Below, one piece after another: positions 26,204 through 34,907 of a stretch of DNA of 64,000 nucleotides. Position numbers and translations under genes: made by a program. Every line of letters starts with the position of its first letter. Position 1 is the first letter of the stretch. The notes under the pieces were generated by a model. The model was not told the DNA's origin. It saw only the letters and a list, made by a program, of their open reading frames with translations, and ran no database searches. The stretch is from Nannocystis exedens (GTDB taxonomy: Bacteria > Myxococcota_A > Polyangia > Polyangiales > Polyangiaceae). The stretch is taken from NCBI GenBank assembly GCA_945861885.1, contig CAMAVR010000009.1, forward strand, positions 1 through 64,000, given 5' to 3'.

Positions 26204-27796
26204 TTAATCCGGAAGCGACTTGTACAATTGAATCGCCTGAACAGACGCGGCGGTACCGATTGGCGCGTTGTCTAAATTAAAGACGGCGCTGACCACGTGG
26301 CGTTCATTCGGAAGGGCGGCCGATTCAATCGGAAAAAGGGCTTTGCACTTGCCCGAGCCGCGGTCGCGCCAAGTCGGCGCAGTGATGGCGAGCGACGTGC
26401 CGTCGTCGAGGAGAAGCGATAGAGAAAATATCGGCTTGCACGGCTCGGTAACCCATGCCGATTCGGTAGGAGCGGCGCTGTATTTTGTCAGCACGCTAAA
26501 AAACCGAAAGCCGTTGACCGGAATGACCGGGTTGATTTTTACGGTTATTTGCGCCGGTTTTTCGGCTGCGGGGCGCGCCAAATTCGCAGGGACCTCGTGT
26601 TCGAAGATGACTTGGCCGTTAAAAATAGGCATTTCGTTGCGGTCGATGCGGGTGATCTTGCCCAGAAAGTCGGGGAGCGGAATCGCCGGGTCGAGCACGT
26701 CGCTCAACTCTGTATCGTGATCGCCCATATAGGTGCGCATAAGAGCCAAAATTCCCACGGTCGCCACCGCCTGCTGCTGCGGTGATTCGGTGCGTGATGG
26801 CACAAATATCGGGATGTTCCCTTCGTCGACGCCGGGGCAGCCAAGCCGCGCATCGTTGGTTTGCCATTCGGTGTTGAAAAAATTGTGGTTCGCGCCGTAC
26901 ACCGACCAAATCGTTCGCAGCGCGCTCGTGTCGTTCTTGGCATTGTTAAACGGGATAACGCCGCCCGTCCCCTGCGACACTTGCCCGTCGCACATCGCTA
27001 TGAGCGACGCCCATGCGACCCCTTTTGGAATTTGAATTGCCGGGTTGCGGTAGCTCGGCGCAATTTCAAAGATCGCCTTGAAGTCGATCGGCACGGCGAT
27101 GTCGGTCTGCCACGGCGCGCCGCTTCGCGCGTATTCCGCCGGCGTTCCGCGAACCGCTTCTGAGCCACGCGAATGTCCGATAAGGCCGATGTTTGAAAAG
27201 TTGATCGCGTTTTGCAAATCGAAGCCGAGTGATTCCGGCGTGCCCGCGACCCCGCGGTTCCACTGCGACAAAAGGCCGAGGTGCCTGAGAATCAAGCGCG
27301 AGCGCTCGGTCACGCGGTAAGGGTCGTCGGGCGGCCCCGGTTGTGACATGACGCCGCGGTTCGCGTTCAGCGCATCGACGATGTAGCCGTAGGATGCCAA
27401 ACGCTCGGCGATATAAGCATAACCGGCTTGATTCTCGATGACATCGTCGCCGGGTGGGCATTCCCCGGTGGCGTCGTATTCGGAGCCGTAATCTGCGCCC
27501 CTACGCCCTTGTCGGCGGCATGTCGCGTGCTGCCCCGGCATGATGACAACGATCGGGCGCGGGCCTTGAGCATCGACGGGGCGGTAGATCTCCCCCCAAA
27601 TTTCGATCGGTTGATCGGGGACAACTTCGGTGTCGGTGGCCGGCGGAAATCGGTATTGGGCGTTTGTCGTTGCAAATGAGCCGAACGTCGGAATCGGGAG
27701 CAGCGCATCGAGCTCAGAGGGCCCTTTGGATCCACAGCCAAAAGCAGCGACGGCCAGCGCCATCGGTATGGCAGTTCGAACGAGGCGACCGGTCAT
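26204..27796 (-). CDS. Lipoprotein alpha/beta hydrolase
   Basis: This is a 530-residue protein. The ATG at 27796 overlaps the stop of the preceding gene (ATGA), and it starts a lipoprotein signal (MTGRLVRTAIPMALAVAAFGC). The hydrolase fold is visible in PIVVIMPGQHATC (oxyanion region) and in the nucleophile elbow LIGHSRGSEA. A later segment with GANHNFFNTEW supplies a candidate catalytic His. The family is close to the chlorophyllase/dienelactone-hydrolase-like enzymes. The C-terminal ~130 residues look beta-rich and may be an accessory domain. Substrate is unknown; location should be the periplasm or cell surface. Confidence 0.75.
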   Translation of the reverse strand: MTGRLVRTAIPMALAVAAFGCGSKGPSELDALLPIPTFGSFATTNAQYRFPPATDTEVVPDQPIEIWGEIYRPVDAQGPRPIVVIMPGQHATCRRQGRRGADYGSEYDATGECPPGDDVIENQAGYAYIAERLASYGYIVDALNANRGVMSQPGPPDDPYRVTERSRLILRHLGLLSQWNRGVAGTPESLGFDLQNAINFSNIGLIGHSRGSEAVRGTPAEYARSGAPWQTDIAVPIDFKAIFEIAPSYRNPAIQIPKGVAWASLIAMCDGQVSQGTGGVIPFNNAKNDTSALRTIWSVYGANHNFFNTEWQTNDARLGCPGVDEGNIPIFVPSRTESPQQQAVATVGILALMRTYMGDHDTELSDVLDPAIPLPDFLGKITRIDRNEMPIFNGQVIFEHEVPANLARPAAEKPAQITVKINPVIPVNGFRFFSVLTKYSAAPTESAWVTEPCKPIFSLSLLLDDGTSLAITAPTWRDRGSGKCKALFPIESAALPNERHVVSAVFNLDNAPIGTAASVQAIQLYKSLPD

Positions 27797-28317
27797 TTGC
27801 GAACGGTAACAGTGTCGTTTTTGATGACTTTTCGCGTGCCGCCGAGTCGGATAGCGACCTCGCCATCGCACTCTTCGAGATACGGTGCGAGCGATGTCTG
27901 CGCGTGCCTCGTGAACTTCGCTTCGAAAGGGCCGCCCTCCGCGCTGCTCTTTGCCGTCGCGTAAATCGCGCCATTGGCTCCGATACGCGACGTTTCGGGG
28001 TGCCACGTTTCTGCCGTTCCGTCCGACAAGAGAAGCTCAATCGCATCGCCTTGCGGGCGAATCGCTCGGACAACAAACGGTGCGTCTGCGACTCGAAAAT
28101 AGGTCCAATCGTAGCCGTTAGACAGAATGTAGCGCCCGTCATCGGGGTGACGGCGAACCCAAGTGTGCATCGCTTCGGCGAGCTTTGCGTGCTCAACTTT
28201 TGCGCCGTCGTGCCAAAAAACGCCTTCGGCATCGAGCTCGATCGTACTTTCGCGCGAGCGTCCGGGCGGTGCGAGCGCCCTGAAAAAGCCGATGTCGTTT
28301 TTTTGCTTTTCGCTCAT
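27793..28317 (-). CDS. DUF1285-like protein
   Basis: This 174-residue soluble protein lacks a signal peptide. Its sequence (ESTIELDAEGVFWHDGAKVE, then WVRRHPDDGRYILSNGYDW and VADAPFVVRA) matches the style of DUF1285 proteins, which are beta-rich and of unknown role. This family call rests on recognition by eye. Its stop overlaps the start of the lipoprotein hydrolase, so the two are co-translated. A divergent promoter region of about 130 bases separates it from the FHA/sigma-54 activator, a possible regulator. Confidence 0.65.
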   Translation of the reverse strand: MSEKQKNDIGFFRALAPPGRSRESTIELDAEGVFWHDGAKVEHAKLAEAMHTWVRRHPDDGRYILSNGYDWTYFRVADAPFVVRAIRPQGDAIELLLSDGTAETWHPETSRIGANGAIYATAKSSAEGGPFEAKFTRHAQTSLAPYLEECDGEVAIRLGGTRKVIKNDTVTVRK

Positions 28318-28448
28318 CGTTCGACTCTCTCGGCAAGGCGGCCATCTTTTTTGTCGCTCCGATTGCGATTCGAAGCAACTTTTTGGGACGGCTGCCGACG
28401 TATGTAGCGCGAGTTGCTAACGGGGCAATCGCGTTGGAGCCGAGCACA

Positions 28449-29723
28449 ATGACAGGGTGGAACCATTTTCGCGACATGGGGGCAACGGTTGAAATTTTGG
28501 CGCAACCCCGCCCCGCAATCACGACACTCGACATTCAAGACGAGTCCGGCGGCCGGCGCATACGACCACGCGATCGCGTTTTGATCGTCGGGCGTGGCCC
28601 ACTGGCCGACATTCGAATCGACGACCCGACGGTCAGCACCGAGCACTGCACGGTGCGGGTTGTCGGAGGCACAGCAGTGGTGTGCGATTTAAAGTCAAAA
28701 AACGGCACATTTATAGGCAGCGCGCGCGTCCACGAGATGGTTGTAGGAGAAGGGGCGCTCGTGACGGTTGGTCGAAGCTCGATCGCGTTTGCGAGCGACG
28801 GTGATGCAGCCGACGACACGATTGCCGAGCCGCTCCCTGGTGTCGTGGGCGCATCGCAAGCGATGAGGCGCGTCGCGATGCAAGTGCGAAGATTGGCGGG
28901 GCAGTCTGCACCGGTGCTCATTGGCGGCGAGAGCGGCACCGGCAAAGAGCTCGTCGCGCGCGCCATTCATGCACTAGGGCCGCGTTCGCGCTGTCCATAT
29001 GTGACAATCAACGTAGCGGCATTGCCGCGCGAGCTTATCGAGAGCGAAATGTTTGGGCACGAGCGCGGCGCGTTTACCGGCGCCGTGTCGCAGCGCGCCG
29101 GCGCGTTTCGTGAAGCGCAAGGGGGCAGTTTGTTCTTGGACGAGATTGGCGAGCTGCCGATCGATTCGCAAGCAAAGCTGCTGCGCGCGCTCGATGGCTA
29201 CGAAGTAAAGCGAGTCGGCTCGACGGGGGCAGGGAAGCGGGTTGATGTCCGCGTGATCGCCGCCACCCACGTTCCGCTCGAAGATCGCGTGCGGACAGGG
29301 CGATTTAGGCGCGACCTCTTTCATCGGCTCGAAGTGTTTGTCGTAGATTTGCCGCCGCTTCGAGCGCGCCGAGGCGATATCGCCGTGATCGCGAAAGACA
29401 TCCTCAGGCGAGCCGCGCCGGAGATTGGGGCGCGCGAGTTGACGTCGGCAGCGCTCGCAAGGTTGACCACCCATCCATGGCCCGGAAATGTGCGCGAGCT
29501 ACGCAACGTCCTCTACCGAGCCGCAAGCAACTCGACGAGCGACGAACGCATCGACCTTGTAGATATCGAAGCGGCGCTAAAAAAACGGCGCGACGCACCG
29601 ACCGAGGCGCCGACATCCTGCGCTGCGCAAGCTCTCATGCGAGAGTACCGCAACAACATGAGCGCCGCCGCAAGAGCCGCCGGCTGCCCCCGCACAACAT
29701 TCCGGCGGCTCCTCAGTCGCTAA
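28449..29723 (+). CDS. FHA-domain sigma-54-dependent transcriptional activator
   Basis: This is a 424-residue regulator from the ATG at 28449, which has GGAG nine bases upstream; a TTG 66 bases earlier is less likely. Residues about 30-120 form an FHA domain (VGRGPLADIRIDDPTVSTEH, then SKNGTF) that binds phosphothreonine. Next comes the sigma-54 AAA+ domain with Walker A (GESGTGKE), the sigma-54-contacting GAFTGA loop, Walker B (GGSLFLDEIGELP) and an arginine-finger region (RFRRDLFHRL). A Fis-type HTH (SAAARAAGCPRTTFRRLL) ends the protein. FHA sensing implies control by a Ser/Thr kinase, a hallmark of myxobacteria. Its targets may include the divergent operon. Confidence 0.92.
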   Translation: MTGWNHFRDMGATVEILAQPRPAITTLDIQDESGGRRIRPRDRVLIVGRGPLADIRIDDPTVSTEHCTVRVVGGTAVVCDLKSKNGTFIGSARVHEMVVGEGALVTVGRSSIAFASDGDAADDTIAEPLPGVVGASQAMRRVAMQVRRLAGQSAPVLIGGESGTGKELVARAIHALGPRSRCPYVTINVAALPRELIESEMFGHERGAFTGAVSQRAGAFREAQGGSLFLDEIGELPIDSQAKLLRALDGYEVKRVGSTGAGKRVDVRVIAATHVPLEDRVRTGRFRRDLFHRLEVFVVDLPPLRARRGDIAVIAKDILRRAAPEIGARELTSAALARLTTHPWPGNVRELRNVLYRAASNSTSDERIDLVDIEAALKKRRDAPTEAPTSCAAQALMREYRNNMSAAARAAGCPRTTFRRLLSR

Positions 29724-29736
29724 AACGGGAGACCTA

Positions 29737-30861
29737 TCAGAGTGGAAAGTCGTAGTTTGTGTTGGCTCCGTCTGGGTTGTCCCAGCGTTCGCGGACGAGA
29801 ACTTTCTCGCCTTGCTGATACTTTCGCTCGCGCACCTCGCCGGCCCTTGAGTAGTCGGCGATGAGATACGTTTTCACGTGGAAATAGATGCTCATCGACT
29901 TGGCAGATGCCGGGACGTTGAGCGTCGACTCGTAGGTTGTTCGTGACCGTGGGAGGAGGCGCGAGGTCTTGTTGGTTGCGAGCGGGGCTTCTGCTCGCCA
30001 TCCGCTGCCATCATTGTAAGCGACGCCGTACGTTATCTCGTGAACGAGTTTGCCAAAAAGCGGGATGGCGAACTCGCCAAAACGAGAATAACCGGTTGCC
30101 TGGCCGATGCCGGTGTCGATCAGCGATGTATCGGCAATCAGATCGGCGCGCCAATCGGTGTACACAATGCGAACTGGCTCGCCGGCGGCGCCCGGTTCAA
30201 TGACGCGATTTCGGGCTGCTTGCGCGAGGTTGTCGAACAAAATCGTCTTCGTTGTTGTATCGCCAAGAATCGGAATCGTTTGCGTTCTCTCGGCTGGAAT
30301 CGTGACCGACGTGGCAGGGGCTATAGGGTCGGCCAGTACGAACTCAAGCTGCATCGAATCGACACCGTGCGGTATTTTGAACTCCCCGGTTGTCGTGCGC
30401 ATCGTTGAGGTTGTGTCGCCGGTGCACTCTTCGGAGTTCAGCGTTACCGATGAGACTCTCGCGCCATTTTTCCAATATAGGACGCGCATTGTGACCGTCA
30501 GCCCCTTCATTCGTTCGAGATCGGGCTGCATCGGATATTGGTGCAGGTTGTTCCAAATCAGAATCGTCGGAACCGCGAACGTCACCGACTCGCCGACGCG
30601 AATGTACTCATCGGTCGATGAGTCGAGCACTTTCGCCGCGTAAATCGTGTTTGGTGGCACCCAATGCCAACCGAGCTCGATTCGTGCGGAGCCTGCGCTG
30701 GCGACGCTTTCGACTTCAGAGCTTGATTGTTTTGTTTGAACATCTGACGCGAGGGCTTGCGATGCGTCAGCGCCGCATGCCGCGATGCCACCTCCAAGAA
30801 CTGCAAGAGCCGATGCCCCACCAAGATGGGTCGTGAGGCGACGAACTGAAATTTTAAGCAC
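29737..30861 (-). CDS. Secreted protein of unknown function
   Basis: This 374-residue protein has an N-terminal twin-Arg-containing, Gly/Ala-rich leader (RRLTTHLGGASALAVLGGGI) ending near AACG, which could be a lipobox or signal peptidase I site. The mature chain is rich in beta-strand and Thr/Ser, with no catalytic motif recognised. It vaguely resembles the DUF6209 group of myxobacterial secreted proteins, but I cannot confirm that. It is convergent with the FHA regulator (13-base gap) and divergent from the GH13 gene. Confidence 0.6.
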   Translation of the reverse strand: MLKISVRRLTTHLGGASALAVLGGGIAACGADASQALASDVQTKQSSSEVESVASAGSARIELGWHWVPPNTIYAAKVLDSSTDEYIRVGESVTFAVPTILIWNNLHQYPMQPDLERMKGLTVTMRVLYWKNGARVSSVTLNSEECTGDTTSTMRTTTGEFKIPHGVDSMQLEFVLADPIAPATSVTIPAERTQTIPILGDTTTKTILFDNLAQAARNRVIEPGAAGEPVRIVYTDWRADLIADTSLIDTGIGQATGYSRFGEFAIPLFGKLVHEITYGVAYNDGSGWRAEAPLATNKTSRLLPRSRTTYESTLNVPASAKSMSIYFHVKTYLIADYSRAGEVRERKYQQGEKVLVRERWDNPDGANTNYDFPL

Positions 30862-30898
30862 GGTCTTCTCCTAGGATTAAAAAGTGGCCTTGCGCAGA

Positions 30899-30930
30899 GC
30901 CGGTAGGCGGCTAAACCGCCCGCTGCCGGC
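30899..30930. repeat. Two-part hairpin in the divergent promoter region
   Basis: GCCGG (30899-30903) pairs with CCGGC (30926-30930), and GGCGG (30906-30910) pairs with CCGCC (30916-30920) around a CTAAA loop. It lies between the divergent secreted-protein and GH13 genes. It has no T-tract, so it could be an operator or leader hairpin. The remaining bases of this gap show nothing definite. Confidence 0.4.
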
Positions 30931-30988
30931 GGTATGCATCGGTCGGCGTGTCTAAGGGATCGCCTTGGCCGGTGCAAGCGGAGCGAAA

Positions 30989-32971
30989 GTGCCAGACAAA
31001 ACGAGAGCAGATCGCGCAGAGTTACAGCGTCCGCTTCGCGACGTGGTGATGCATTTTGCGACGCCGCGAGAACCGCGTGTCGTCCAATTACTCGGCGAGG
31101 TAGGCGATTGGAACAATCCGATTTCGCTTTCATGGGGTGATGGCTTTTACGCCGCAACAGTTCGACTTCCTGTCGGCGTGTTTAGCTACAAGCTTCGTAT
31201 CGGCGGGCGCCAAGGCGAATGGGTGCTCGATACGGCAAACAAGCGATCGCGAAACGGAAGCGGCACGGTGAATAGTCTTCTCTCGATCGGCGGCGCGCCC
31301 GAGCCGGTGATTTTTGCGCCAAATATGCCCTTTTTGTACACCGATCGGTCGGGCGCGTGCGTGGTCACCGCGGCGCTTCGCAAAGAGGCTTCGATTGATG
31401 CGTTGACCGTGATGTGGCGCGAAGAGGCAAACGAAACGCGCATCGCGATGACGCGCATTCACGAAGAGGTGGAGCATTGGATTTTTCGCGCACGGATTGA
31501 AACGTCGGCATCGCGCGCGACGATCGCGTTCGAGCTGACCGGCGGCGCGCGAATCGAATGCGAAGAGACCGGTGAGCCTTTCGCTTACGACGCGCATGCT
31601 GGCGACACTCCGCCCGAATGGTGGTCAAACGCGATTGTTTACACCATTTTCATCGACCGCTTTCGGCCGCTCATCGACCATTCTGAGTGGGAACGCGATC
31701 CCGGCGCAAATCTACCGTCGGGCGGTCACTTGCGCGGAATCACGCGATCGCTCGACAGCCTCGCCGAGCTCGGAATTAACACGCTCTATCTAACGCCTAT
31801 GCATCCTGGCGCGACATGCCATCGCTACGACATGACCGACCCTCTCCAGATCGATCCGGCGCTTGGCGGCGAAGAGGCGTTTCGTGAACTTGTTGGCGCA
31901 GCCCATGAACGCTCTATGCGCGTGATCGTCGACTTCTCGTTCGCGCACGTTGGTTGCGACTTTGAGCCGTACAAAAGCGTGAAAAAGCACGGAAAAGAGT
32001 CGCAATTTGCGCGATGGTTTCGGTGGACCGACGAGGGAGCGCTCATCCACTACGGGCGGCGTACCGACGCGCCGCTGCTTGATCTCGATCACCCAGGCGT
32101 GCGCGCGCTCGTGTTTGAAACGGCCGAAGTGTGGGCGCGGCGGGGGGTGGACGGCTTTCGTCTCGATGCCGCCGCCGAAGTCCCGATCGACCTTGCGCGC
32201 GATGTGCGAACGCGCCTCTTGTCGATTTGCCCCGATGCTGTCGTCGTTGGCGAAGTTGTGCCGGCGCACGCGTGGAAGTGGCGAGCGTGCGGGGCGGTCG
32301 ATGCCGCGACCGACTTTGGATTTTTTCAGGCGATGACCGACTTCATCGCGCGCGGGATAATTGATGGCGCCGAAGTCGCGCGACGCCTTCAGATCCTCGA
32401 ATACGAACGCGGCGCTGCTATCGACGCGTCGCTTCGTTTCATATCGACGCATGACCATGTTCGGTTTGCTTCGTGGGCGCGCGCCACCGGGAGAGGCTCA
32501 AAACTTCCGCTCGGGATTTTCGCGCTTCTCACATCGCCTGGCGTGCCGGCGATTCTTTATGGTGAAGAGCTCGCCCTTTTCGCTTCAACGATATCGCCCG
32601 AGCCTGAAGCAGTCTGGCCCGACCGAATGCCGATGCCGTGGAGCTCGGCGTGCGCCGCAAGCAACATGCGCGATCTCGTGCGCGGCTTGATTGCGGCGAG
32701 AAAAACGTCTCAAGCGCTGATGCGAGGCGAGATCGAATCGATCTTCGGAGAAGGCGAAATTTTAGCGTTTCGACGGCGCGCCGACGAAGACGTTGTCGAT
32801 GTGGTGATCAACATTGGCGATGCTGACGCGGCAATCGATCTCGTCGACGACGATCGTCCAGCCCTTGAAATAATCGCGCAAATCGGGGCTGTCATCGTCG
32901 AAAGCAAAACGCAGACGATCACGCTTCGAGGATCATCTGCGGTCGCGGTTCGACGATGTCGCGTTCAGTAG
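30989..32971 (+). CDS. GH13 alpha-amylase family glycosidase with N-terminal E-set (CBM48-like) domain
   Basis: This encodes about 660 residues from GTG 30989, which has GGAG five bases upstream. An N-terminal domain (EPRVVQLLGEVGDWNNPISL) is the carbohydrate-binding E-set seen in isoamylase and glycogen-active enzymes. GH13 regions are visible: region I VDFSFAHVG, region II GVDGFRLDAAAEVP with the nucleophile Asp, region III VVGEVV with the acid Glu, and region IV FISTHDH with the transition-state Asp. The usual Asn residues of regions I (NH) and IV (NHD) are replaced by Ala and Thr, so specificity may differ. There is no signal peptide, so it probably acts on cytoplasmic maltodextrin or glycogen-derived glucans. 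Confidence 0.85.
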   Translation: MPDKTRADRAELQRPLRDVVMHFATPREPRVVQLLGEVGDWNNPISLSWGDGFYAATVRLPVGVFSYKLRIGGRQGEWVLDTANKRSRNGSGTVNSLLSIGGAPEPVIFAPNMPFLYTDRSGACVVTAALRKEASIDALTVMWREEANETRIAMTRIHEEVEHWIFRARIETSASRATIAFELTGGARIECEETGEPFAYDAHAGDTPPEWWSNAIVYTIFIDRFRPLIDHSEWERDPGANLPSGGHLRGITRSLDSLAELGINTLYLTPMHPGATCHRYDMTDPLQIDPALGGEEAFRELVGAAHERSMRVIVDFSFAHVGCDFEPYKSVKKHGKESQFARWFRWTDEGALIHYGRRTDAPLLDLDHPGVRALVFETAEVWARRGVDGFRLDAAAEVPIDLARDVRTRLLSICPDAVVVGEVVPAHAWKWRACGAVDAATDFGFFQAMTDFIARGIIDGAEVARRLQILEYERGAAIDASLRFISTHDHVRFASWARATGRGSKLPLGIFALLTSPGVPAILYGEELALFASTISPEPEAVWPDRMPMPWSSACAASNMRDLVRGLIAARKTSQALMRGEIESIFGEGEILAFRRRADEDVVDVVINIGDADAAIDLVDDDRPALEIIAQIGAVIVESKTQTITLRGSSAVAVRRCRVQ

Positions 32972-34194
32972 GCGCTAGGCGGTTTTAAGCGAAGCAGTGT
33001 GCCGGGTGTCACGCCGTTGACTTCAACGTATTGAGGGTCGGCCGCGCCGAGCGTTACCGGTAGCGTGGTTGCAAAGAGCCCACCGTGAAGCACTTCGACG
33101 GTCGCTTTGCCATCGCGAATGGTCACGGCGCTACGCGGGACGCGCGAAGCGACTTCGCGCTCGCCAAAATGAATCGTTGTCTCAAGACGCTTGCCGATCG
33201 GAAGATCGACCGGGCCGCCGGACCACTCGGCCCACGCGCTTCGCACCATCGTTTCGGCGCGGGCGCGAAGATCGTTGGCGTCGATCGAGCGGCGCTGAAG
33301 ACGTGGCGATACACGTGTAATTCGTGCTTTTTCGATCGACGTTGCGCCGCCGGGGAGCATGACATCGACTTCTTGGCCAATCGCCACGCGCATGGCATCG
33401 CCGTCTTCGATTTCGATAAGAAGCTCTGTCCTGCTGGTATCGGCGACTTCGAAAAGCGCGGTACCTGGCATTGTGCTGGTTCCGGTAATCGTGTCGCCTT
33501 CATCGATGGCGCGCGAGGTGATCACACCGCTGATCGGCGAAACGATTCGCGTCCACGACATGCGTCGCTGGGCATGGTCGACCATCGATGACGCGGCGGT
33601 CAGCTGCGCGCGAGCCGCATCGATGTCTTCGTGACGGCCGCCGGCGAGCGCTAAATTACGACGCGCGGTCGCACGGTCGACGTTGGCCTGAGCGATGGCG
33701 ATTCGTTGTTTGGCGTTCACGCTTGCTTGTTCTGTTTCAGCGCCTAAAGCGCGCAATTTCGCGGTCCGGGCGCCGCTGTCACGGGCAAGCTCGAGCTCTT
33801 GCTTGGCCGCTTGCAGCTCCGCATCGGCCGCTTCACGCTCTTCGTTGCGTGCCCCTTGAGCAATCGCCACTGCCCGAGCCGCAGCGGCTCGCTCTTCCGC
33901 GCGAAGGCGCTCGAGCTCGATTCGCACTTCACTCGATTCAAGTTCGGCCAAGAGCGCCCCCTCTTCGACGCGATCGCCGTCGCGCACATAAACGCGAACG
34001 ACACGCCCATCACTTCGTGAACGGACTTCGGCAACGCCATTGGTCGCGACGACGACCGCCGGAGTGATGACCGTTTCGCGAACGATGCCGCTCATCACTT
34101 CGCTCGTCGCTGCGCGTCCGGCCGAAACGACCCCTCGAGCTACGCATGCAGCCGCACCGATCGCAGCAATTGCCCATAACGTTTCTCGTTTCAT
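32965..34194 (-). CDS. ABC exporter membrane fusion protein (HlyD/DevB-like)
   Basis: This 409-residue periplasmic adaptor is anchored by an N-terminal helix. It has a lipoyl-like segment (DGRVVRVYVRDGDRVEEGAL), a long coiled coil (about residues 90-195, Ala/Glu/Gln/Arg-rich), then a beta-barrel (IVSPISGVITSRAIDEGD). The ATG at 34194 overlaps the ATPase stop (ATGA), with GGAG nine bases upstream; a GTG six bases earlier is the alternative. The order permease, ATPase, adaptor forms a DevBCA/MacAB-type tripartite exporter. Its 3' end overlaps the GH13 gene by seven bases. The substrate is unknown. Confidence 0.88.
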   Translation of the reverse strand: MKRETLWAIAAIGAAACVARGVVSAGRAATSEVMSGIVRETVITPAVVVATNGVAEVRSRSDGRVVRVYVRDGDRVEEGALLAELESSEVRIELERLRAEERAAAARAVAIAQGARNEEREAADAELQAAKQELELARDSGARTAKLRALGAETEQASVNAKQRIAIAQANVDRATARRNLALAGGRHEDIDAARAQLTAASSMVDHAQRRMSWTRIVSPISGVITSRAIDEGDTITGTSTMPGTALFEVADTSRTELLIEIEDGDAMRVAIGQEVDVMLPGGATSIEKARITRVSPRLQRRSIDANDLRARAETMVRSAWAEWSGGPVDLPIGKRLETTIHFGEREVASRVPRSAVTIRDGKATVEVLHGGLFATTLPVTLGAADPQYVEVNGVTPGTLLRLKPPSAY

Positions 34195-34907
34195 GAGCAC
34201 TTCTCCAGAACCGTACAGTCGCGAACAATTTTCCCGTCTTCGAGCCGTACGATACGGTCGGCGAAGCGTTCGAGCCGATAGTCATGCGTGACAATGAGCG
34301 CCGATGTTTTCGGCGTCACATAGTCGCGCAGCAGCTGCATCACCGTCGTCGCCGATGCTCCGTCGAGAGCCGAAGTCACTTCGTCTCCGATGACCAACGT
34401 TGGGTCGCCGGCGAGAGCGCGCGCGATGGCGACGCGTTGACGTTGGCCTCCCGAGAGTTGCGCGGGCCGATGATGAAGTCGAGCTCCAAGACCGACATTC
34501 TCGAGCGCGCGAGTTGCCAGACGGCGCGCTTGATCGCGAGGTGTCTTTTTTAGAATGAGCACTTCGGCGACGTTGTCGAGCGCGGTGAGCGCGGGGAATA
34601 AGTTGTCGGTCTGAAATACAAAGCCAAGATTGCGCCGTCGGACACGCGAAATATCATTTTCGTTAAGCGACGTGATGGTATGGCCGCACAGCATCACTTG
34701 GCCGGAGGAGGGGCGCATCACCCCCGCCAGTATCGAAATAAGCGTTGTTTTCCCCGAGCCGGAGGGGCCCATGAGCAGCGTCAACTCACCGGGCGGCAGG
34801 GCGAACGATACGCCGCTGAGCACCGATGTTGCCAAGTCGCCTTGACCGAACGTCTTCGCGACGTCTCGCGCTTCAACAAGAAGAGAGTGTGAAACGGTGG
34901 CGCTCAT
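34191..34907 (-). CDS. ABC transporter ATP-binding protein (DevA/MacB/LolD-like)
   Basis: This 238-residue ATPase has Walker A (GPSGSGKTT), Q-loop (FQTDNLFPALTA), the ABC signature LSGGQRQRVAIARAL, Walker B (LVIGDEVTSALD, where the usual ADEP is GDEV) and an H-loop (VTHD). The size and sequence fit the LolD/MacB/DevA subfamily, which works with FtsX-type permeases. The ATG at 34907 overlaps the permease stop and is the better start, as upstream starts lie in the permease gene. It powers the exporter formed with its two neighbours. Confidence 0.93.
   Translation of the reverse strand: MSATVSHSLLVEARDVAKTFGQGDLATSVLSGVSFALPPGELTLLMGPSGSGKTTLISILAGVMRPSSGQVMLCGHTITSLNENDISRVRRRNLGFVFQTDNLFPALTALDNVAEVLILKKTPRDQARRLATRALENVGLGARLHHRPAQLSGGQRQRVAIARALAGDPTLVIGDEVTSALDGASATTVMQLLRDYVTPKTSALIVTHDYRLERFADRIVRLEDGKIVRDCTVLEKCS

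Noticed and set aside
26152..28006. Longer N-terminus for the lipoprotein hydrolase
   Set aside because: The extra 70 residues are basic and lie in the overlapping DUF1285-like gene; ATG 27796 gives a normal lipoprotein leader and ATGA coupling.
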